Shown: piece after piece, positions 32,861 through 42,867 of the stretch | Position numbering within the stretch: position 1 is the first letter of the stretch | Layout of the letters: each line of letters opens with the position of its first letter | Assembly (NCBI GenBank): GCA_029862205.1 | Contig: JAOTXT010000006.1 | Location: 40,207 to 104,206, forward strand | Direction: 5' to 3' | Length of the DNA stretch: 64,000 nt | Origin: Paracoccaceae bacterium | GTDB lineage: Bacteria; Pseudomonadota; Alphaproteobacteria; Rhodobacterales; Rhodobacteraceae | Program-made: the position numbers and the translations under genes | Notes under the pieces: generated by a model | What the model was told of the DNA's origin: nothing | What the model saw: the letters and a program-made list of their open reading frames with translations, nothing else | The model's database searches: none

Positions 32861-35176
32861 TCATCGCAAGCCGACGGTCTGCGCCGTCTCCTCGATTCGT
32901 TCGGATTCGCTCCGTGGCCGCGCCGCGTCCGTGCCGGGCGCCTGGTCCGCCCCGCGTTCGCGCTGGGCCGGCTTGGGCAATCGCAGGATGACCTGCGACC
33001 CGTCCAGCCCGGTTTCCTCTGGCGCATCGCTCAACGTGACGTCGCCGCCATGTTGTTCGGCAATCTTCTTGACGATGGCAAGGCCCAGCCCGCTGCCCTT
33101 CTTACGTGTCGTTACGTAAGGGTCGGTCAGACGCTCACGCCCATCTTGGGGCAAACCGATGCCGTTATCGCTGATCGCGATCCGGAAGAACCGTCCTCCG
33201 GTGCCGAGCGAGACCGTGATCCGCCCCGCCGGCACATCGTCGCCATCGCGCTCGGCCCGCTCCTCGATCGCATCCGCCGCGTTCTGCAGCAGGTTGGTCA
33301 GGCATTGCCCGATCAAGCCACGATCACACATGATGATCGTCGCCTCGTCCGGCAGATCGATCTCGTAGGTGATGTCGCTCCGCCCCTCATGTTGTAGCCG
33401 AATTGCGTCACGGACCAGTTCGCGCAGGTCCTGCTCCTCCAGCACCGGCGCCGGCATCCGCGCGAATTTCGAGAACTCGTCCACCATGCGCCCGATATCG
33501 CCGGTCTGGCGGTTGATCACGTCCAGATAATGCGCGAAGGCCTCGCGGTCCTCTCCCATGCGGTCGGCGAACTTGCGCCTGATCCGGTCGGCTGACAGCT
33601 GGATCGGAGTCAGCGGGTTCTTGATCTCGTGCGCGATGCGGCGCGCCACGTCGCCCCAGGCCGCGGCCCGCTGAGCGGCGGCCAGCGCGGTGATGTCGTC
33701 GAAGGTCAGCACGTGGCCCTCCTCGGGCGCATCAGCAGTTTTCGGTGCCACCCGGCCCAGGAATTCGCGCGTACCGGTCGCGTTGGTTACCTGCACCTCG
33801 CCGCGGGCAATGCCCGACGGCGCGTTGCGTGCGTCCTCGACAAGGCGATTGAATTCCGGGGCGACCGTTTCCAGGGGGGTGCCGATCGACTCGGCCAGCG
33901 GAACACCCAGCATATCAGCCGCCGCTTCGTTGATCAGGTCGATCCGGTGCTCGCCATCGAGTCCGATCACACCGGCGGTTACACCCGAAAGCACAGCCTC
34001 GATGAAATGGCGCCGGACCTCGGATTCCTCCTTGGCAGTCATCAGCGCGTTGCGCTGGCCTTCCAGCTGCCCGGCCATGCGGTTGAAGATCCGGCTCAGC
34101 ATCGCGACCTCGTCGGTGCCCCGGGGCTCCTTGACCCGAACGCCCAGATCCCCGGCGCCGATGCTTTCGGCGGCGCCCGCCAGACGGCCCACCGGCTTGG
34201 CCAGCCGCTCGGCGAACCAAAGCCCCAGGAGGATCGCGGACAAGATCACCAACAGCGCGAAGCCAAGATAGATGATCGCGAAGTCAAACAGGATATCCCC
34301 GCGCTCGCGCTCGAGCCGCTCGTAAAGCTGAACCGTCGCCCGGGTCTCGTCCAGAAGCTGGAGCACATCCCCCTGGACATCGCGGGTCACGTAGAGGAAG
34401 GCGTCGAAGAAATTGGTCAGATAGACTAGCGCCCGGATCTCGTTGTTGAGTTCGTCCTCCATGATGACGACCTCGCCGGCACGTGCCCGGGCCAGCTGCT
34501 CGTCGCTTGGCGGCTCGAAGGCAAAGAGATAGCTGAACTCGCCCCGCGCCAGGATCTCCTTCTGGGACGAGAACACGAAAGCCTCGGGCAGTTCGCGCAA
34601 CAGGGCCTGTTGCACGACCATATCGTTCAGCTGGCCGCTGGTCAGACCGGCGGCCGCGGCGCGGTTCAGATCGTTGGCCATCGCCAGGATGTCGCCGCGG
34701 ATATTGCCGCGATGCTCGCGCTCGTAGGCGCGCGCGGTGTCCAGCGAGTTGCGCACCACACTGCCGACCTGGTCCGAGAACCAGGATTCCATGCCGAAAT
34801 TCACGGTCACGGTGGCAAAGATCGCTACGATGACGGTTGGGACCAGCGCGACCCCCGCGAAGACGCCGGTCAGGCGCAGGTGCAACCGCGACCCGGCCGA
34901 GCGGCGCCGGCGCGCGCGCACCAACTGCCCGATCTTCAAGCCGATCACCAATGTGAGGATCAGGAAATAAGCCAGATCAAGGAGCAGTACGACCCGCAGC
35001 CAGCGCGAAGCGGCGCCGCTCGAATCGGTCGTCCCGATCACCGCCGATGTAGCGACCGCTAGGACGGGGCCCATCAGCACAAGCCCGAAAATCAGCTCGC
35101 GCCCAACCCAGCGTGGAAGTTTTCGGTCGGCGCCTTGCTCTGGCACCGCGCTTGTGATCGCACCCAGATCGGTCAC
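32861..35176 (-). CDS. ntrY: nitrogen regulation sensor histidine kinase NtrY
   Basis: 771 residues from a GTG at 35176 with AGAGG upstream. The order of domains is: N-terminal membrane helices (ELIFGLVLMGPVLAVATSA, VVLLLDLAYFLILTLVIGL, VFAGVALVPTVIVAIFATVTV), a periplasmic loop of about 160 residues, a further helix near 290, HAMP near 320, PAS near 390, the HisKA box [20 protein letters not shown] near 520 and the HATPase with NLLQNAADAIEE and GLGLAIVKKIAEQHGG. It phosphorylates NtrX. The gene follows ntrC by 73 bases. Confidence 0.95.
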   Translation of the reverse strand: MTDLGAITSAVPEQGADRKLPRWVGRELIFGLVLMGPVLAVATSAVIGTTDSSGAASRWLRVVLLLDLAYFLILTLVIGLKIGQLVRARRRRSAGSRLHLRLTGVFAGVALVPTVIVAIFATVTVNFGMESWFSDQVGSVVRNSLDTARAYEREHRGNIRGDILAMANDLNRAAAAGLTSGQLNDMVVQQALLRELPEAFVFSSQKEILARGEFSYLFAFEPPSDEQLARARAGEVVIMEDELNNEIRALVYLTNFFDAFLYVTRDVQGDVLQLLDETRATVQLYERLERERGDILFDFAIIYLGFALLVILSAILLGLWFAERLAKPVGRLAGAAESIGAGDLGVRVKEPRGTDEVAMLSRIFNRMAGQLEGQRNALMTAKEESEVRRHFIEAVLSGVTAGVIGLDGEHRIDLINEAAADMLGVPLAESIGTPLETVAPEFNRLVEDARNAPSGIARGEVQVTNATGTREFLGRVAPKTADAPEEGHVLTFDDITALAAAQRAAAWGDVARRIAHEIKNPLTPIQLSADRIRRKFADRMGEDREAFAHYLDVINRQTGDIGRMVDEFSKFARMPAPVLEEQDLRELVRDAIRLQHEGRSDITYEIDLPDEATIIMCDRGLIGQCLTNLLQNAADAIEERAERDGDDVPAGRITVSLGTGGRFFRIAISDNGIGLPQDGRERLTDPYVTTRKKGSGLGLAIVKKIAEQHGGDVTLSDAPEETGLDGSQVILRLPKPAQRERGADQAPGTDAARPRSESERIEETAQTVGLR

Positions 35177-35249
35177 ACTGCCTCTTCGAAGCCTTGTTTC
35201 GGTTCGCTACCCCGAACGGCGCTACCCGAACGGCCCCACTGTTGCGAAA

Positions 35250-36725
35250 CTACATCAGTTTCTTGCCCCGTGTGACCGGGATGTCAAGCTCTCTAATCCG
35301 TTTTCTCAGTGTGTTCCGGTTGATCCCCAGCAAATCGGCGGCGCGAAGCTGGTTTCCCCGGGTCGCTGACAGGGTCAGCGCGATCAGCGGCAATTCAACC
35401 TCGCGCAGGATCCGATCGTAGAGCCCGGGCGGCGGCAGGCTCTCGCCGTGCATGTTGAAATAGCGCTTCAGATGCAGCTCGACCGCGGCGCCCAGCGTGC
35501 GCCCCGTCTCGCCCGGATCGCCGTCCAGTGCGCTGCCGGCACTGCGCGCCGCCAATTCCTGGGCGATCATTTCGGCGGGGATCTGCTCGTCTGCGCAGAG
35601 TGCCGCCAGCCGGCGCATCAAGTTCTCCAACTCGCGCACATTGCCGGGCCAGCTATGCTCCTTCAGCCGCGCGATCCCGTCCGCAGACAGACTCTTGCGC
35701 GGCAGGCCCTCACGCTCGGCCATACGCAGGAAATTGCGTGCCAGATCCGCTATGTCATCCAGGCGCTCGCGCAGCGGCGGCAGGCGGATCGGCACCACAT
35801 TCAGCCGGTAAAACAGATCCTCGCGGAACCGGCCCACATTGATCAGCGCGCGCAGGTCCTGGTGGGTCGCGGCGACGATCCGCACATCCGCGCGCCGCGC
35901 CTGGCGCCCACCGACCGCGGTAAACTCACCCTCCTGCAGCACCCGCAGCAGCCGGGTCTGGGCTTCCGCCGGCATATCGCCGATCTCGTCCAGGAACAGG
36001 GTGCCGCCCTGAGCCTGCTCGAACTTGCCGATTCCCCGTTCGGTCGCGCCGGTGAAAGCGCCTTTCTCGTGGCCGAAAAGCTCGGATTCGATCAGCTCGC
36101 GCGGGATCGCCGCCATGTTGATCGCAACGAATGGTCCGGGCGAGCGCTTGCCGAAATTGTGGAGCGCGCGCGCGACCAGCTCCTTGCCGGTTCCGCTTTC
36201 GCCCGAGATCATCACGGTCAGGTCGGTGTGCATCAGCCGGGCCATGACCCGGTAGACATCCTGCATCGCGGCCGAGCGGCCGATCAGCGGCAGGTTCTCC
36301 TCGCGCGGCTCGGGCGGCGTGGCGGCATCCTCATCCGGCTTGGCCTGGCCAGAAAGCGCCTTCTGAACAAAATCTAACAACTCGCTTAGATCAAACGGTT
36401 TTGGGAGATACTCATACGCGCCCACCTCCGCCGCCCGGATCGCCGTCAGAACCGTGTTCTGTGCGCTCATGACAATTATCGGCAGCTCCGGTCGGCGTTT
36501 ACGGATTGCCGGCAGCAGGTCCAGCGCGTCGCCGTCCGGCATGTGCACATCAGTGACGACGATATCCCCCTCGCCCTCCTCGACCATGCGCCAAAGGGTC
36601 GAGGCGGAACCGGTGGCGCGCACGCGGCAACCGATCCGGTTCAAGGCCTGGCTTAGGACGGTGCGGATCGAGCGGTCGTCATCGGCCAACAGCACGGTCG
36701 CACCGGCAATCGCGGGATTGGTCAT
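35250..36725 (-). CDS. ntrC: nitrogen regulation protein NR(I) NtrC
   Basis: 491 residues. The receiver is [21 protein letters not shown] with phospho-Asp in [13 protein letters not shown]. The AAA+ domain has [17 protein letters not shown], the sigma54-binding loop [17 protein letters not shown] (intact GAFTGA) and [12 protein letters not shown]. The C-terminal Fis HTH is [28 protein letters not shown]. The intact GAFTGA indicates a sigma54-dependent activator, unlike the GAFTGA-less NtrC of Rhodobacter capsulatus. The ATG overlaps the ntrB stop (ATGA). It activates nitrogen assimilation genes. Confidence 0.96.
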   Translation of the reverse strand: MTNPAIAGATVLLADDDRSIRTVLSQALNRIGCRVRATGSASTLWRMVEEGEGDIVVTDVHMPDGDALDLLPAIRKRRPELPIIVMSAQNTVLTAIRAAEVGAYEYLPKPFDLSELLDFVQKALSGQAKPDEDAATPPEPREENLPLIGRSAAMQDVYRVMARLMHTDLTVMISGESGTGKELVARALHNFGKRSPGPFVAINMAAIPRELIESELFGHEKGAFTGATERGIGKFEQAQGGTLFLDEIGDMPAEAQTRLLRVLQEGEFTAVGGRQARRADVRIVAATHQDLRALINVGRFREDLFYRLNVVPIRLPPLRERLDDIADLARNFLRMAEREGLPRKSLSADGIARLKEHSWPGNVRELENLMRRLAALCADEQIPAEMIAQELAARSAGSALDGDPGETGRTLGAAVELHLKRYFNMHGESLPPPGLYDRILREVELPLIALTLSATRGNQLRAADLLGINRNTLRKRIRELDIPVTRGKKLM

Positions 36726-37840
36726 GCCGCATCCTCCGCATCAGCCGCCGGCATCGTCTCATCGCTGGCGACAGGCAACAGAAGCCGGAACCGGGTCGCG
36801 CCCGGCTGCGAGTCGCACGAAATCACGCCCCCATGGTCCGAAACGATTTTCGAGACCAGCGCCAGCCCCAGCCCGCTGCCCGCTGATTTCGACGTCACAA
36901 AGGGCTCGAAGATGTGGCCCTGCAAGTCCTCCGGGATGCCGCCGCCATTGTCGGCAATCACGATCTGCAGTGGCAGGCTTTCGCGCCGCCCGCCCGGCGT
37001 CGCCACCTTCATGCCAGCGCGGTAGGCGCTTTGCACGGTGATGATGCCGCCAACCTTGGGCGTTGCCTCGGCGGCATTCTTCAGCAGGTTCAGCATCACC
37101 TGCATCAATTGGTCCGCATCGCCCAGTGTCGGCGGCAGCGACGGGTCGTACTCCTGGACAAAGCGCAGGTGCGAGGCGAACCCAGCCTTGGCGGAACGGC
37201 AGGCGCGGTCCAGCACGTCGTGGATATTGACCGGCTGAAAGCGCCCAGGTCCGATCTCGCCAAACGCCTCGACCCGGCCGACCAGGGCGCCAATCCGCTC
37301 CGCCTCCTCGCGGATCAGGCCGGTCAGCTCGCGGTCCTCGTCCGAGGCATTCATCTGCAATAGCTGTGCGGCGCCCGAGATCCCCGCAAGCGGGTTCTTG
37401 ATCTCGTGCGCCAGCATCTGCGCCATGGCGGTGACCGAGCGCGCGGCGCTGCGGTGGCTGAGCGAGCGATCCATGGTCTCGACGATGGCGCGGGGATGGA
37501 TCATCACGACCGCCCCACCGCCCTCCGCCATGGGTGCCGCCTGCAAATCGACCAAGCGCACGGGCAATTCCGGCCAACTCAACTCGACCCCGTATTCCGC
37601 CATCTTGACGTTCTGTCGCAGCACCTGCCCCGCCAGGTCCGCCAGCCGGCTGTCCTCGCCGGCCAAACCCGCCAGCGGCTGTCCGGCCAACTGGCGCTGC
37701 GAGGCGCTGAGGAAATTTTCGGCAGCACCGTTGACCTCAACGATGGCGCCCTGGCCATCGATCATCAGGACCGGGTTGGGCAGACTGTTCCAGATCAGCT
37801 CGAAATCGGGGGCTCTGCCGGTCATTTCGCCATTTCGCAT
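36722..37840 (-). CDS. ntrB: nitrogen regulation protein NR(II) NtrB
   Basis: 372 residues. A PAS domain at residues 10-115 ([25 protein letters not shown]) is followed by the HisKA box [23 protein letters not shown] with the phospho-His near 145. The HATPase domain has [13 protein letters not shown] and [18 protein letters not shown]. It is the cytoplasmic sensor kinase/phosphatase for NtrC, controlled by PII. The gene is divergent from ispDF across 106 bases. In many alphaproteobacteria dusB precedes ntrB, and it is missing here. Confidence 0.95.
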   Translation of the reverse strand: MRNGEMTGRAPDFELIWNSLPNPVLMIDGQGAIVEVNGAAENFLSASQRQLAGQPLAGLAGEDSRLADLAGQVLRQNVKMAEYGVELSWPELPVRLVDLQAAPMAEGGGAVVMIHPRAIVETMDRSLSHRSAARSVTAMAQMLAHEIKNPLAGISGAAQLLQMNASDEDRELTGLIREEAERIGALVGRVEAFGEIGPGRFQPVNIHDVLDRACRSAKAGFASHLRFVQEYDPSLPPTLGDADQLMQVMLNLLKNAAEATPKVGGIITVQSAYRAGMKVATPGGRRESLPLQIVIADNGGGIPEDLQGHIFEPFVTSKSAGSGLGLALVSKIVSDHGGVISCDSQPGATRFRLLLPVASDETMPAADAEDAA

Positions 37841-37946
37841 GGGATGCCTAATTCCTGTGCAGCGTTCAGCGGTGACTTACCGCCAGCCCTTGTGCGGCGC
37901 AAGGCCCGGCACTAGACAAGCCAGGGCACTGAAAGGGAGGGGTCCG

Positions 37947-39107
37947 GTGCGCGTCGCCACCATCATCGTCGCTGCGGGCCAGGGCACGCGCCTCGGCGGC
38001 GAGGTGGCGAAGCAATATCAGCTTCTCGGCGGGGAGCCTGTGCTGACCCGTGCGATCAAGGGCGCGCTGGCAGCTCCACAGATGGACGCCGTCTTGGTCG
38101 CGATCCATCCAGACGCCGGGGCGCTTTACGAGGAATCCATCGCGCCAATCTCCGACCAGCGGCTGCTGCCCCCGGTGCATGGCGGCGAACAACGCTCGGA
38201 CACGGTGCGCCTGGCGCTCGAGGCCTTGGCGGACGACCCACCCGCGGCGGTCCTGATCCACGACGCCGCGCGGCCCTTTGCCAGCCCGGCCCTCTATGCC
38301 GCCCTGGCGGAACAAGCGCTGAAAGGCGACGGCGCCATCGCGGCCGAACCGGTCGTCGACGCCCTATGGCGCGAGGCCGATGGCCTGGCGGATACCCCCG
38401 CCCCGCGTGCTGGGCTGTGGCGTGCCCAGACGCCGCAGGCCTTCCCCTTCACCACGCTTCTCGCCGCCCACCGCGCGGATCGGGAACCGGCGCTGGACGA
38501 TGCCGAGGTTTTCCGCCGTGCTGGCGGGACCGTGCATCTGGTCCCGGGCGAGCCAGAGAACTTCAAAATCACGACCGCGGCCGACATGGACCGCGCCGCG
38601 CGCATCCTGGAGGGCGCCATGAGCGATATTCGGCTCGGCCACGGCTTCGACGTCCACCGATTCTGCCCCGGCGATCACGTCTGGCTCTGCGGTGTCAGGA
38701 TCGGCCACGACCAGGGGCTCGAGGGTCATTCCGACGCGGATGTGGGGCTCCATGCGCTGACCGACGCCATCTACGGCGCCATCGGCGACGGCGATATTGG
38801 CCAGCATTTCCCGCCCTCGGACCCGCAATGGAAGGGTGCCGAGAGCCACGTCTTCCTGGCCCATGCAGGCGAGCGGGTCGCGGCGCGTGGCGGCCGGATC
38901 GCCAATCTGGATGTGACCCTGCTCTGCGAACGGCCCAAGATCGGGGCCCATGCGGCGGCGATGAAGGCTCGCATCGGCGAGATCCTGGCGCTGGAGCCCG
39001 GCCGGATCAGCATTAAGGCCACGACAATGGAACGAATGGGGTTCGTTGGGCGCGAGGAGGGCATGGGCGCGCTGGCCACCGCCACCGTGACCCTGGGGCG
39101 GTCGTGA
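37947..39107 (+). CDS. ispDF: bifunctional IspD/IspF isoprenoid biosynthesis enzyme
   Basis: 386 residues from a GTG with GGGAGGGG upstream. The IspD half carries IIVAAGQGTRLGGEVAKQY, IHDAARPF near residue 110 and FKITTAADM near 210. The IspF half begins MSDIRLGHGFDVHRF at about 225 and contains LEGHSDADVGLHALTDA, which holds the metal ligands, and the C-terminal TTMERMGFVGREEGMGA. It performs the cytidylyl transfer (MEP to CDP-ME) and the cyclisation of CDP-MEP to MEcPP. Fused IspDF is common in alphaproteobacteria. The stop overlaps pgpA (GTGA). Confidence 0.96.
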   Translation: MRVATIIVAAGQGTRLGGEVAKQYQLLGGEPVLTRAIKGALAAPQMDAVLVAIHPDAGALYEESIAPISDQRLLPPVHGGEQRSDTVRLALEALADDPPAAVLIHDAARPFASPALYAALAEQALKGDGAIAAEPVVDALWREADGLADTPAPRAGLWRAQTPQAFPFTTLLAAHRADREPALDDAEVFRRAGGTVHLVPGEPENFKITTAADMDRAARILEGAMSDIRLGHGFDVHRFCPGDHVWLCGVRIGHDQGLEGHSDADVGLHALTDAIYGAIGDGDIGQHFPPSDPQWKGAESHVFLAHAGERVAARGGRIANLDVTLLCERPKIGAHAAAMKARIGEILALEPGRISIKATTMERMGFVGREEGMGALATATVTLGRS

Positions 39108-39592
39108 CCAGCAAGACAATCGTCACCTGCTTCGGCCTCGGCACCCTGCCGGGCGCGCCGGGCACCTGGGCTTCGGTGGCGGCGATCCCGCTCGCCTGGG
39201 CGAGCCACGCGGCGGGTGGGTTCGCGCTCCTCGCGATCGTGACCATCGTCATCACCGCCACCGGCTACCTGGCAACCGCGCGCTATCTGGATGGCGCGGC
39301 AGACGACCCCTCCGAAGTGGTTATCGACGAAGTCGCCGGAATGCTGATCGCGCTCTGGCCGCTGTCGATCGGACTGACCCATTTGGGCACCGAGTGGCAT
39401 GTCTGGCCCTGGCCGGGCTGGGTGCTGGCCTTCCTGCTGTTCCGCTTCTTCGATATCGTCAAGCCGCCGCCGGTGAACTGGGCGGATCGCCTGAAGGGAC
39501 CCTTGGGCGTCATGCTGGACGATATTGTTGCGGGGGTTCTGACGGCACTGATCGCGGTTGTCGCGGCGGGAGTTGCGCATGGCTGGTTCTGA
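39104..39592 (+). CDS. pgpA: phosphatidylglycerophosphatase A
   Basis: 162 residues from a GTG overlapping the ispDF stop. The PgpA signatures are CFGLGTLPGAPGTWASVAAIPL at the N-terminus, the catalytic acidic cluster VIDEVAGML near 68, and LAFLLFRFFDIVKPPPVNWADRL near 110. Three membrane helices anchor it. It dephosphorylates phosphatidylglycerol phosphate at the inner membrane. It overlaps the next gene by 14 bases. Confidence 0.93.
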   Translation: MTSKTIVTCFGLGTLPGAPGTWASVAAIPLAWASHAAGGFALLAIVTIVITATGYLATARYLDGAADDPSEVVIDEVAGMLIALWPLSIGLTHLGTEWHVWPWPGWVLAFLLFRFFDIVKPPPVNWADRLKGPLGVMLDDIVAGVLTALIAVVAAGVAHGWF

Positions 39593-40076
39593 CGAAATTC
39601 GCGCGCTCGCCAAGGCCGTGCTCGACGCCTGCGAAACCCGCGGCCTAATGGCCGCGACGGCCGAGAGCTGCACCGGCGGCATGGTCGCCGCGGCGCTGAC
39701 CGATATCCCGGGCTCGTCCACCGTGGTCGAGCGCGGCTTCGTCACCTATTCCAACGAGGCCAAGGCCGAGCTTCTGGACGTGCCCATGGACCTGATCATC
39801 GGCCATGGCGCGGTGTCCGAGCCGGTCGCCCGCGCCATGGCCGAGGGTGCCCTGGCCCACAGCCGTGCGGATGTGGCAGTCTCGATCACCGGCATCGCCG
39901 GCCCGGGCGGCGGCAGCGCGGAAAAGCCCGAGGGGCTGGTCCATTTCGCCACCGCCCGCCGGGGCGGCGGGACAATACATGAACGGATCGAATTCGGCGC
40001 GCTTGGCCGCGACCCGGTGCGCCGGGCCTCGGTGATCCAGGCCCTGACCATGCTGCGCCACGCGGCCGAGGCCTGA
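39579..40076 (+). CDS. pncC: CinA family protein, nicotinamide-nucleotide amidohydrolase
   Basis: 165 residues from the ATG at 39579, inside the end of pgpA, with GGAG upstream. This is the stand-alone C-terminal CinA domain: LMAATAESCTGGMVAAALTDIPGSS, GFVTYSNEAKAELLDV, VSEPVARAMAEGAL and SITGIAGPGGGSAEKPEGLV. The conserved Ser and Lys of ESCTGG and NEAK fit NMN deamidase (PncC), which recycles NMN to NaMN for NAD synthesis. It lies in the operon with ispDF and pgpA. Confidence 0.93.
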   Translation: MAGSDEIRALAKAVLDACETRGLMAATAESCTGGMVAAALTDIPGSSTVVERGFVTYSNEAKAELLDVPMDLIIGHGAVSEPVARAMAEGALAHSRADVAVSITGIAGPGGGSAEKPEGLVHFATARRGGGTIHERIEFGALGRDPVRRASVIQALTMLRHAAEA

Positions 40077-40080
40077 CGCG

Positions 40081-40671
40081 ATGGCCCCGCCGGACGATCT
40101 GGACACGATCCTGCGCTTTGTCTGGGACGAATTGACCCGCGCCGCGACAGACGGTGCCAGCCAGTTCCGCCATGCCCAGGTCGCGACGATCGGCGCGCAG
40201 GGTTGGCCGCAATCGCGCACGGTGATCCTGCGCCACGCGGACGAGGCGGCGCGCGAGGTCGGTTTCCACACCGACTGCCGCTCGGCCAAAGCAGGCGAGA
40301 TCGCCGCCCAAAGCCAGGTCGCCGTCACCGCCTATGACCGGCCGCAGGGCATCCAGATCCGCCTTTGGGGCCAGGCGGACCTGCACAACGCGGACGACCG
40401 AGCACGCGAGGCATGGACCGCGCTTTACGCCCCGCTCCGCGCGCCTTATCGCACGAACTTCCCACCCGGCAGCCCCGTCGAGGTAGCCGGCACAGCCGAC
40501 CCTACGGATGCCGCACGAAGTCCCGAGGATCCTGACAAGGGCTTCACAAACTTCGCCTTCGTGCCGGTCCGGACGGTTCGGTTGGAGTATCTGCATTTGC
40601 GCCCCACCGGTCATCGCCGGGCGCGGTTCGACTGGGGCAGCGGTTGGCAGGGCCGGTGGCTGGCACCGTGA
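40081..40671 (+). CDS. pyridoxamine 5'-phosphate oxidase family protein
   Basis: 196 residues. A split-barrel flavin-binding domain is indicated by FRHAQVATIGAQGWPQSRTVILRHADE, VGFHTDCRSAKAGEI and LEYLHLRPTGHRRARF near the end. This is the Alr4036-type group, more distant from true PdxH. The FMN-binding residues in RTVILRHAD and the SAKAGEI segment are visible. Either a PNP oxidase or another FMN-dependent reductase is possible. It lies four bases after pncC. Confidence 0.82.
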   Translation: MAPPDDLDTILRFVWDELTRAATDGASQFRHAQVATIGAQGWPQSRTVILRHADEAAREVGFHTDCRSAKAGEIAAQSQVAVTAYDRPQGIQIRLWGQADLHNADDRAREAWTALYAPLRAPYRTNFPPGSPVEVAGTADPTDAARSPEDPDKGFTNFAFVPVRTVRLEYLHLRPTGHRRARFDWGSGWQGRWLAP

Positions 40672-40680
40672 TCTAGCAGG

Positions 40681-41745
40681 CTAGGGAAACGCCAATTCCT
40701 CTTCCCCGAGGGGCTCGAATGCCCGCGCCACATACTCCTCCGACGCCTCCGTCAGGCTCGGCGGCAACCATTTCGGCGCATTGTCCTTGTCGAGTATGAC
40801 CGCGCGCACGCCCTCGTAGAAATCCGGGGTGGTCATGCAATAGCGCGCCAGGCGATATTCCAGGCGCATGCAGTCCTCGAAGTCCAAGCTGGCGCCCTCT
40901 CGGATTTGGCGGAAGGCGATCCGCGTAGAACTGGGCGATTTGGTCAGGATCGCTTTGCGCTGTGCGTGCGCCCACTCGGTTTGAGCGGCGCCAAGCCCTT
41001 CAAGGACATCTTCAACCGAGGCTCCGGAAAAGCAACTATCCGCGTCCGGCCGGAATCGGTGCTCGCCCTCGCCCCAATAGAATATCGAACCGGGGGCCAC
41101 GTCTTCGGGGTCGTGGCCCAGATTGCCATCAACCGAAAGCATTTCGATCACTCTAGGCAGAGCATCAGAAGGCACGAACCCATCGGCAATTCCCGCTTGC
41201 GCACATTCCTGGCCTTTCAAACGACTTCCGGTCAGAGCAAGCCACATGCCCAGCTCTCCCTTCAGGCGTGACAGGAAGTAGGAACCACCCACATCGGGAA
41301 ACAGTCCAATGCCTGTTTCCGGCATCGCGAATACGGTCCGCTCGGTCGCGATCCGAAGGCTGCCATGGATCGAGACCCCGACACCTCCCCCCATCACGAT
41401 CCCGTCCATCAGTGCCACGTAGGGCTTTGGATACCGCTTGATCTTGGTGTTCACCCGGTATTCGTCGGCGAAGAAGCGAAAGTTCTTCTCTCCCGTCCGG
41501 CCGCCCTCCCCGGCGTCGTAGAGCGCGCGGATATCTCCGCCAGCGGCGAAGGCCTTGTCGCCCGCGCCCTGGATCGCCACCACCGAGATCGAGCCATCCC
41601 CGGACCAGGCGTCGAGCTGACGCTCGAGCGCGATGATCATCCCATAGGTCAGCGCGTTCAGCGCCTTCGGCCGGTTGAGCGTGACCAGACCCAGGCAGCC
41701 GCGCTGTTCAAACAGGATCTCCGGCTCTGATGCTGCGTCACCCAT
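40681..41745 (-). CDS. 3-hydroxyisobutyryl-CoA hydrolase-like enoyl-CoA hydratase family protein
   Basis: 354 residues from the ATG at 41745. The open frame extends much further upstream but antisense to hemB. The crotonase domain has NRPKALNALTYGMI, FAAGGDIRALYDAG, DGIVMGGGVGVSIHGSLRIATER and MPETGIGLFPDVGGSYFLSRL. The length and the SGASVEDVLEGLGA segment match the HIBCH family of valine breakdown, which hydrolyses 3-hydroxyisobutyryl-CoA. The catalytic Glu and Asp in PETGIGLFPDVG fit that group. It converges on the PNPOx-family gene and is divergent from hemB. Confidence 0.88.
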   Translation of the reverse strand: MGDAASEPEILFEQRGCLGLVTLNRPKALNALTYGMIIALERQLDAWSGDGSISVVAIQGAGDKAFAAGGDIRALYDAGEGGRTGEKNFRFFADEYRVNTKIKRYPKPYVALMDGIVMGGGVGVSIHGSLRIATERTVFAMPETGIGLFPDVGGSYFLSRLKGELGMWLALTGSRLKGQECAQAGIADGFVPSDALPRVIEMLSVDGNLGHDPEDVAPGSIFYWGEGEHRFRPDADSCFSGASVEDVLEGLGAAQTEWAHAQRKAILTKSPSSTRIAFRQIREGASLDFEDCMRLEYRLARYCMTTPDFYEGVRAVILDKDNAPKWLPPSLTEASEEYVARAFEPLGEEELAFP

Positions 41746-41808
41746 GACCCTTGCCCCGCTTCGGCGTCCCGTGCCAGATTCGCATGCCAGATAAAGGACG
41801 AGCCGCCC

Positions 41809-42804
41809 ATGCTGCAACCCGCCCCCTTCCCCGCCAGCCGGCCCCGGCGCCTGCGCCAGGCGCCCTGGATGCGCGCTCTGGTGGCGGAAAACGTGTTGAC
41901 TCCCGCCGACCTGATCTGGCCCTGCTTCGTGATCGACGGCGAGGATAGGGCAGAGCCGATCGAGACCATGCCCGGCGCCGACCGGCTGACCATCGACCGG
42001 CTTATCGTGAAGGCGCGGGAGGCCGCCGATCTCGGCATCCCGGCGATCGCGATCTTTCCTTATACCGACGCGGCCCTGAAGACGCCGGGCGCCGAGGAGG
42101 CGTGGAACCCGGAAAACCTGGTCTGCCGCGCCACCCGTGCGGTCAAGGCGGCGGTGCCGGGGATCGGCGTCATGCTGGACGTCGCGCTCGATCCCTACAA
42201 CTCGGACGGCCATGACGGGATCATCGAGGGCGAGACGATCCTCAACGACGAGACCCTGATCGCGCTCGAGAAACAGGCGCTGGTCCAGGCCGAGGCGGGC
42301 TGCGATATCCTGGGGCCCTCGGACATGATGGACGGCCGCGTCGGCGTGATCCGCCGGGCGCTGGAGGCACATGATTTCCAGAACGTGACGATCATGAGCT
42401 ATGCGGCGAAATATGCGTCCTGTTTCTACGGCCCGTTCCGCGACGCGGTCGGCTCGGGCGGAGCGCTGAAAGGCGACAAGAAGACCTATCAGATGGACCC
42501 GGCCAACTCGGACGAGGCGCTGCGCGAGGTCGCCACGGACCTGGCCGAGGGGGCCGACATGGTGATGGTGAAACCGGGGCTTCCCTATCTGGACATCTGC
42601 CAGCGGGTCGCGGCCGAATTCCGGGTGCCGACCTACGCATACCAGGTCTCCGGCGAATACGCGATGCTGAAGGGCGCCATGGGCAATGGCTGGCTCGACG
42701 AGCGTGCCGGTGTGCTGGAGAGCCTGATGGCCTTCAAGCGTGCCGGTTGCGCCGGGATCCTAACCTACTTCGCCCTCGACGCGGCGCGGATGCTGCGGGA
42801 ATAG
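41809..42804 (+). CDS. hemB: porphobilinogen synthase (delta-aminolevulinic acid dehydratase)
   Basis: 331 residues. The Schiff-base lysines are in IMSYAAKYASCFYGPFRDA near residue 205 and DMVMVKPGLPYLDI near 260. The metal-binding loop near 125-135 reads DVALDPYNSDGHDG, lacking the triple-cysteine zinc site and fitting the Mg/K-dependent HemB of alphaproteobacteria. The enzyme condenses two 5-aminolevulinate molecules to porphobilinogen. It is monocistronic, divergent from the crotonase gene. Confidence 0.96.
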   Translation: MLQPAPFPASRPRRLRQAPWMRALVAENVLTPADLIWPCFVIDGEDRAEPIETMPGADRLTIDRLIVKAREAADLGIPAIAIFPYTDAALKTPGAEEAWNPENLVCRATRAVKAAVPGIGVMLDVALDPYNSDGHDGIIEGETILNDETLIALEKQALVQAEAGCDILGPSDMMDGRVGVIRRALEAHDFQNVTIMSYAAKYASCFYGPFRDAVGSGGALKGDKKTYQMDPANSDEALREVATDLAEGADMVMVKPGLPYLDICQRVAAEFRVPTYAYQVSGEYAMLKGAMGNGWLDERAGVLESLMAFKRAGCAGILTYFALDAARMLRE

Positions 42805-42867
42805 GCGGCGCCTTGCGGCGCTCCCGATTCTGACCGACACTTGGCCTCGATCCTGGGAGCAACTCCG

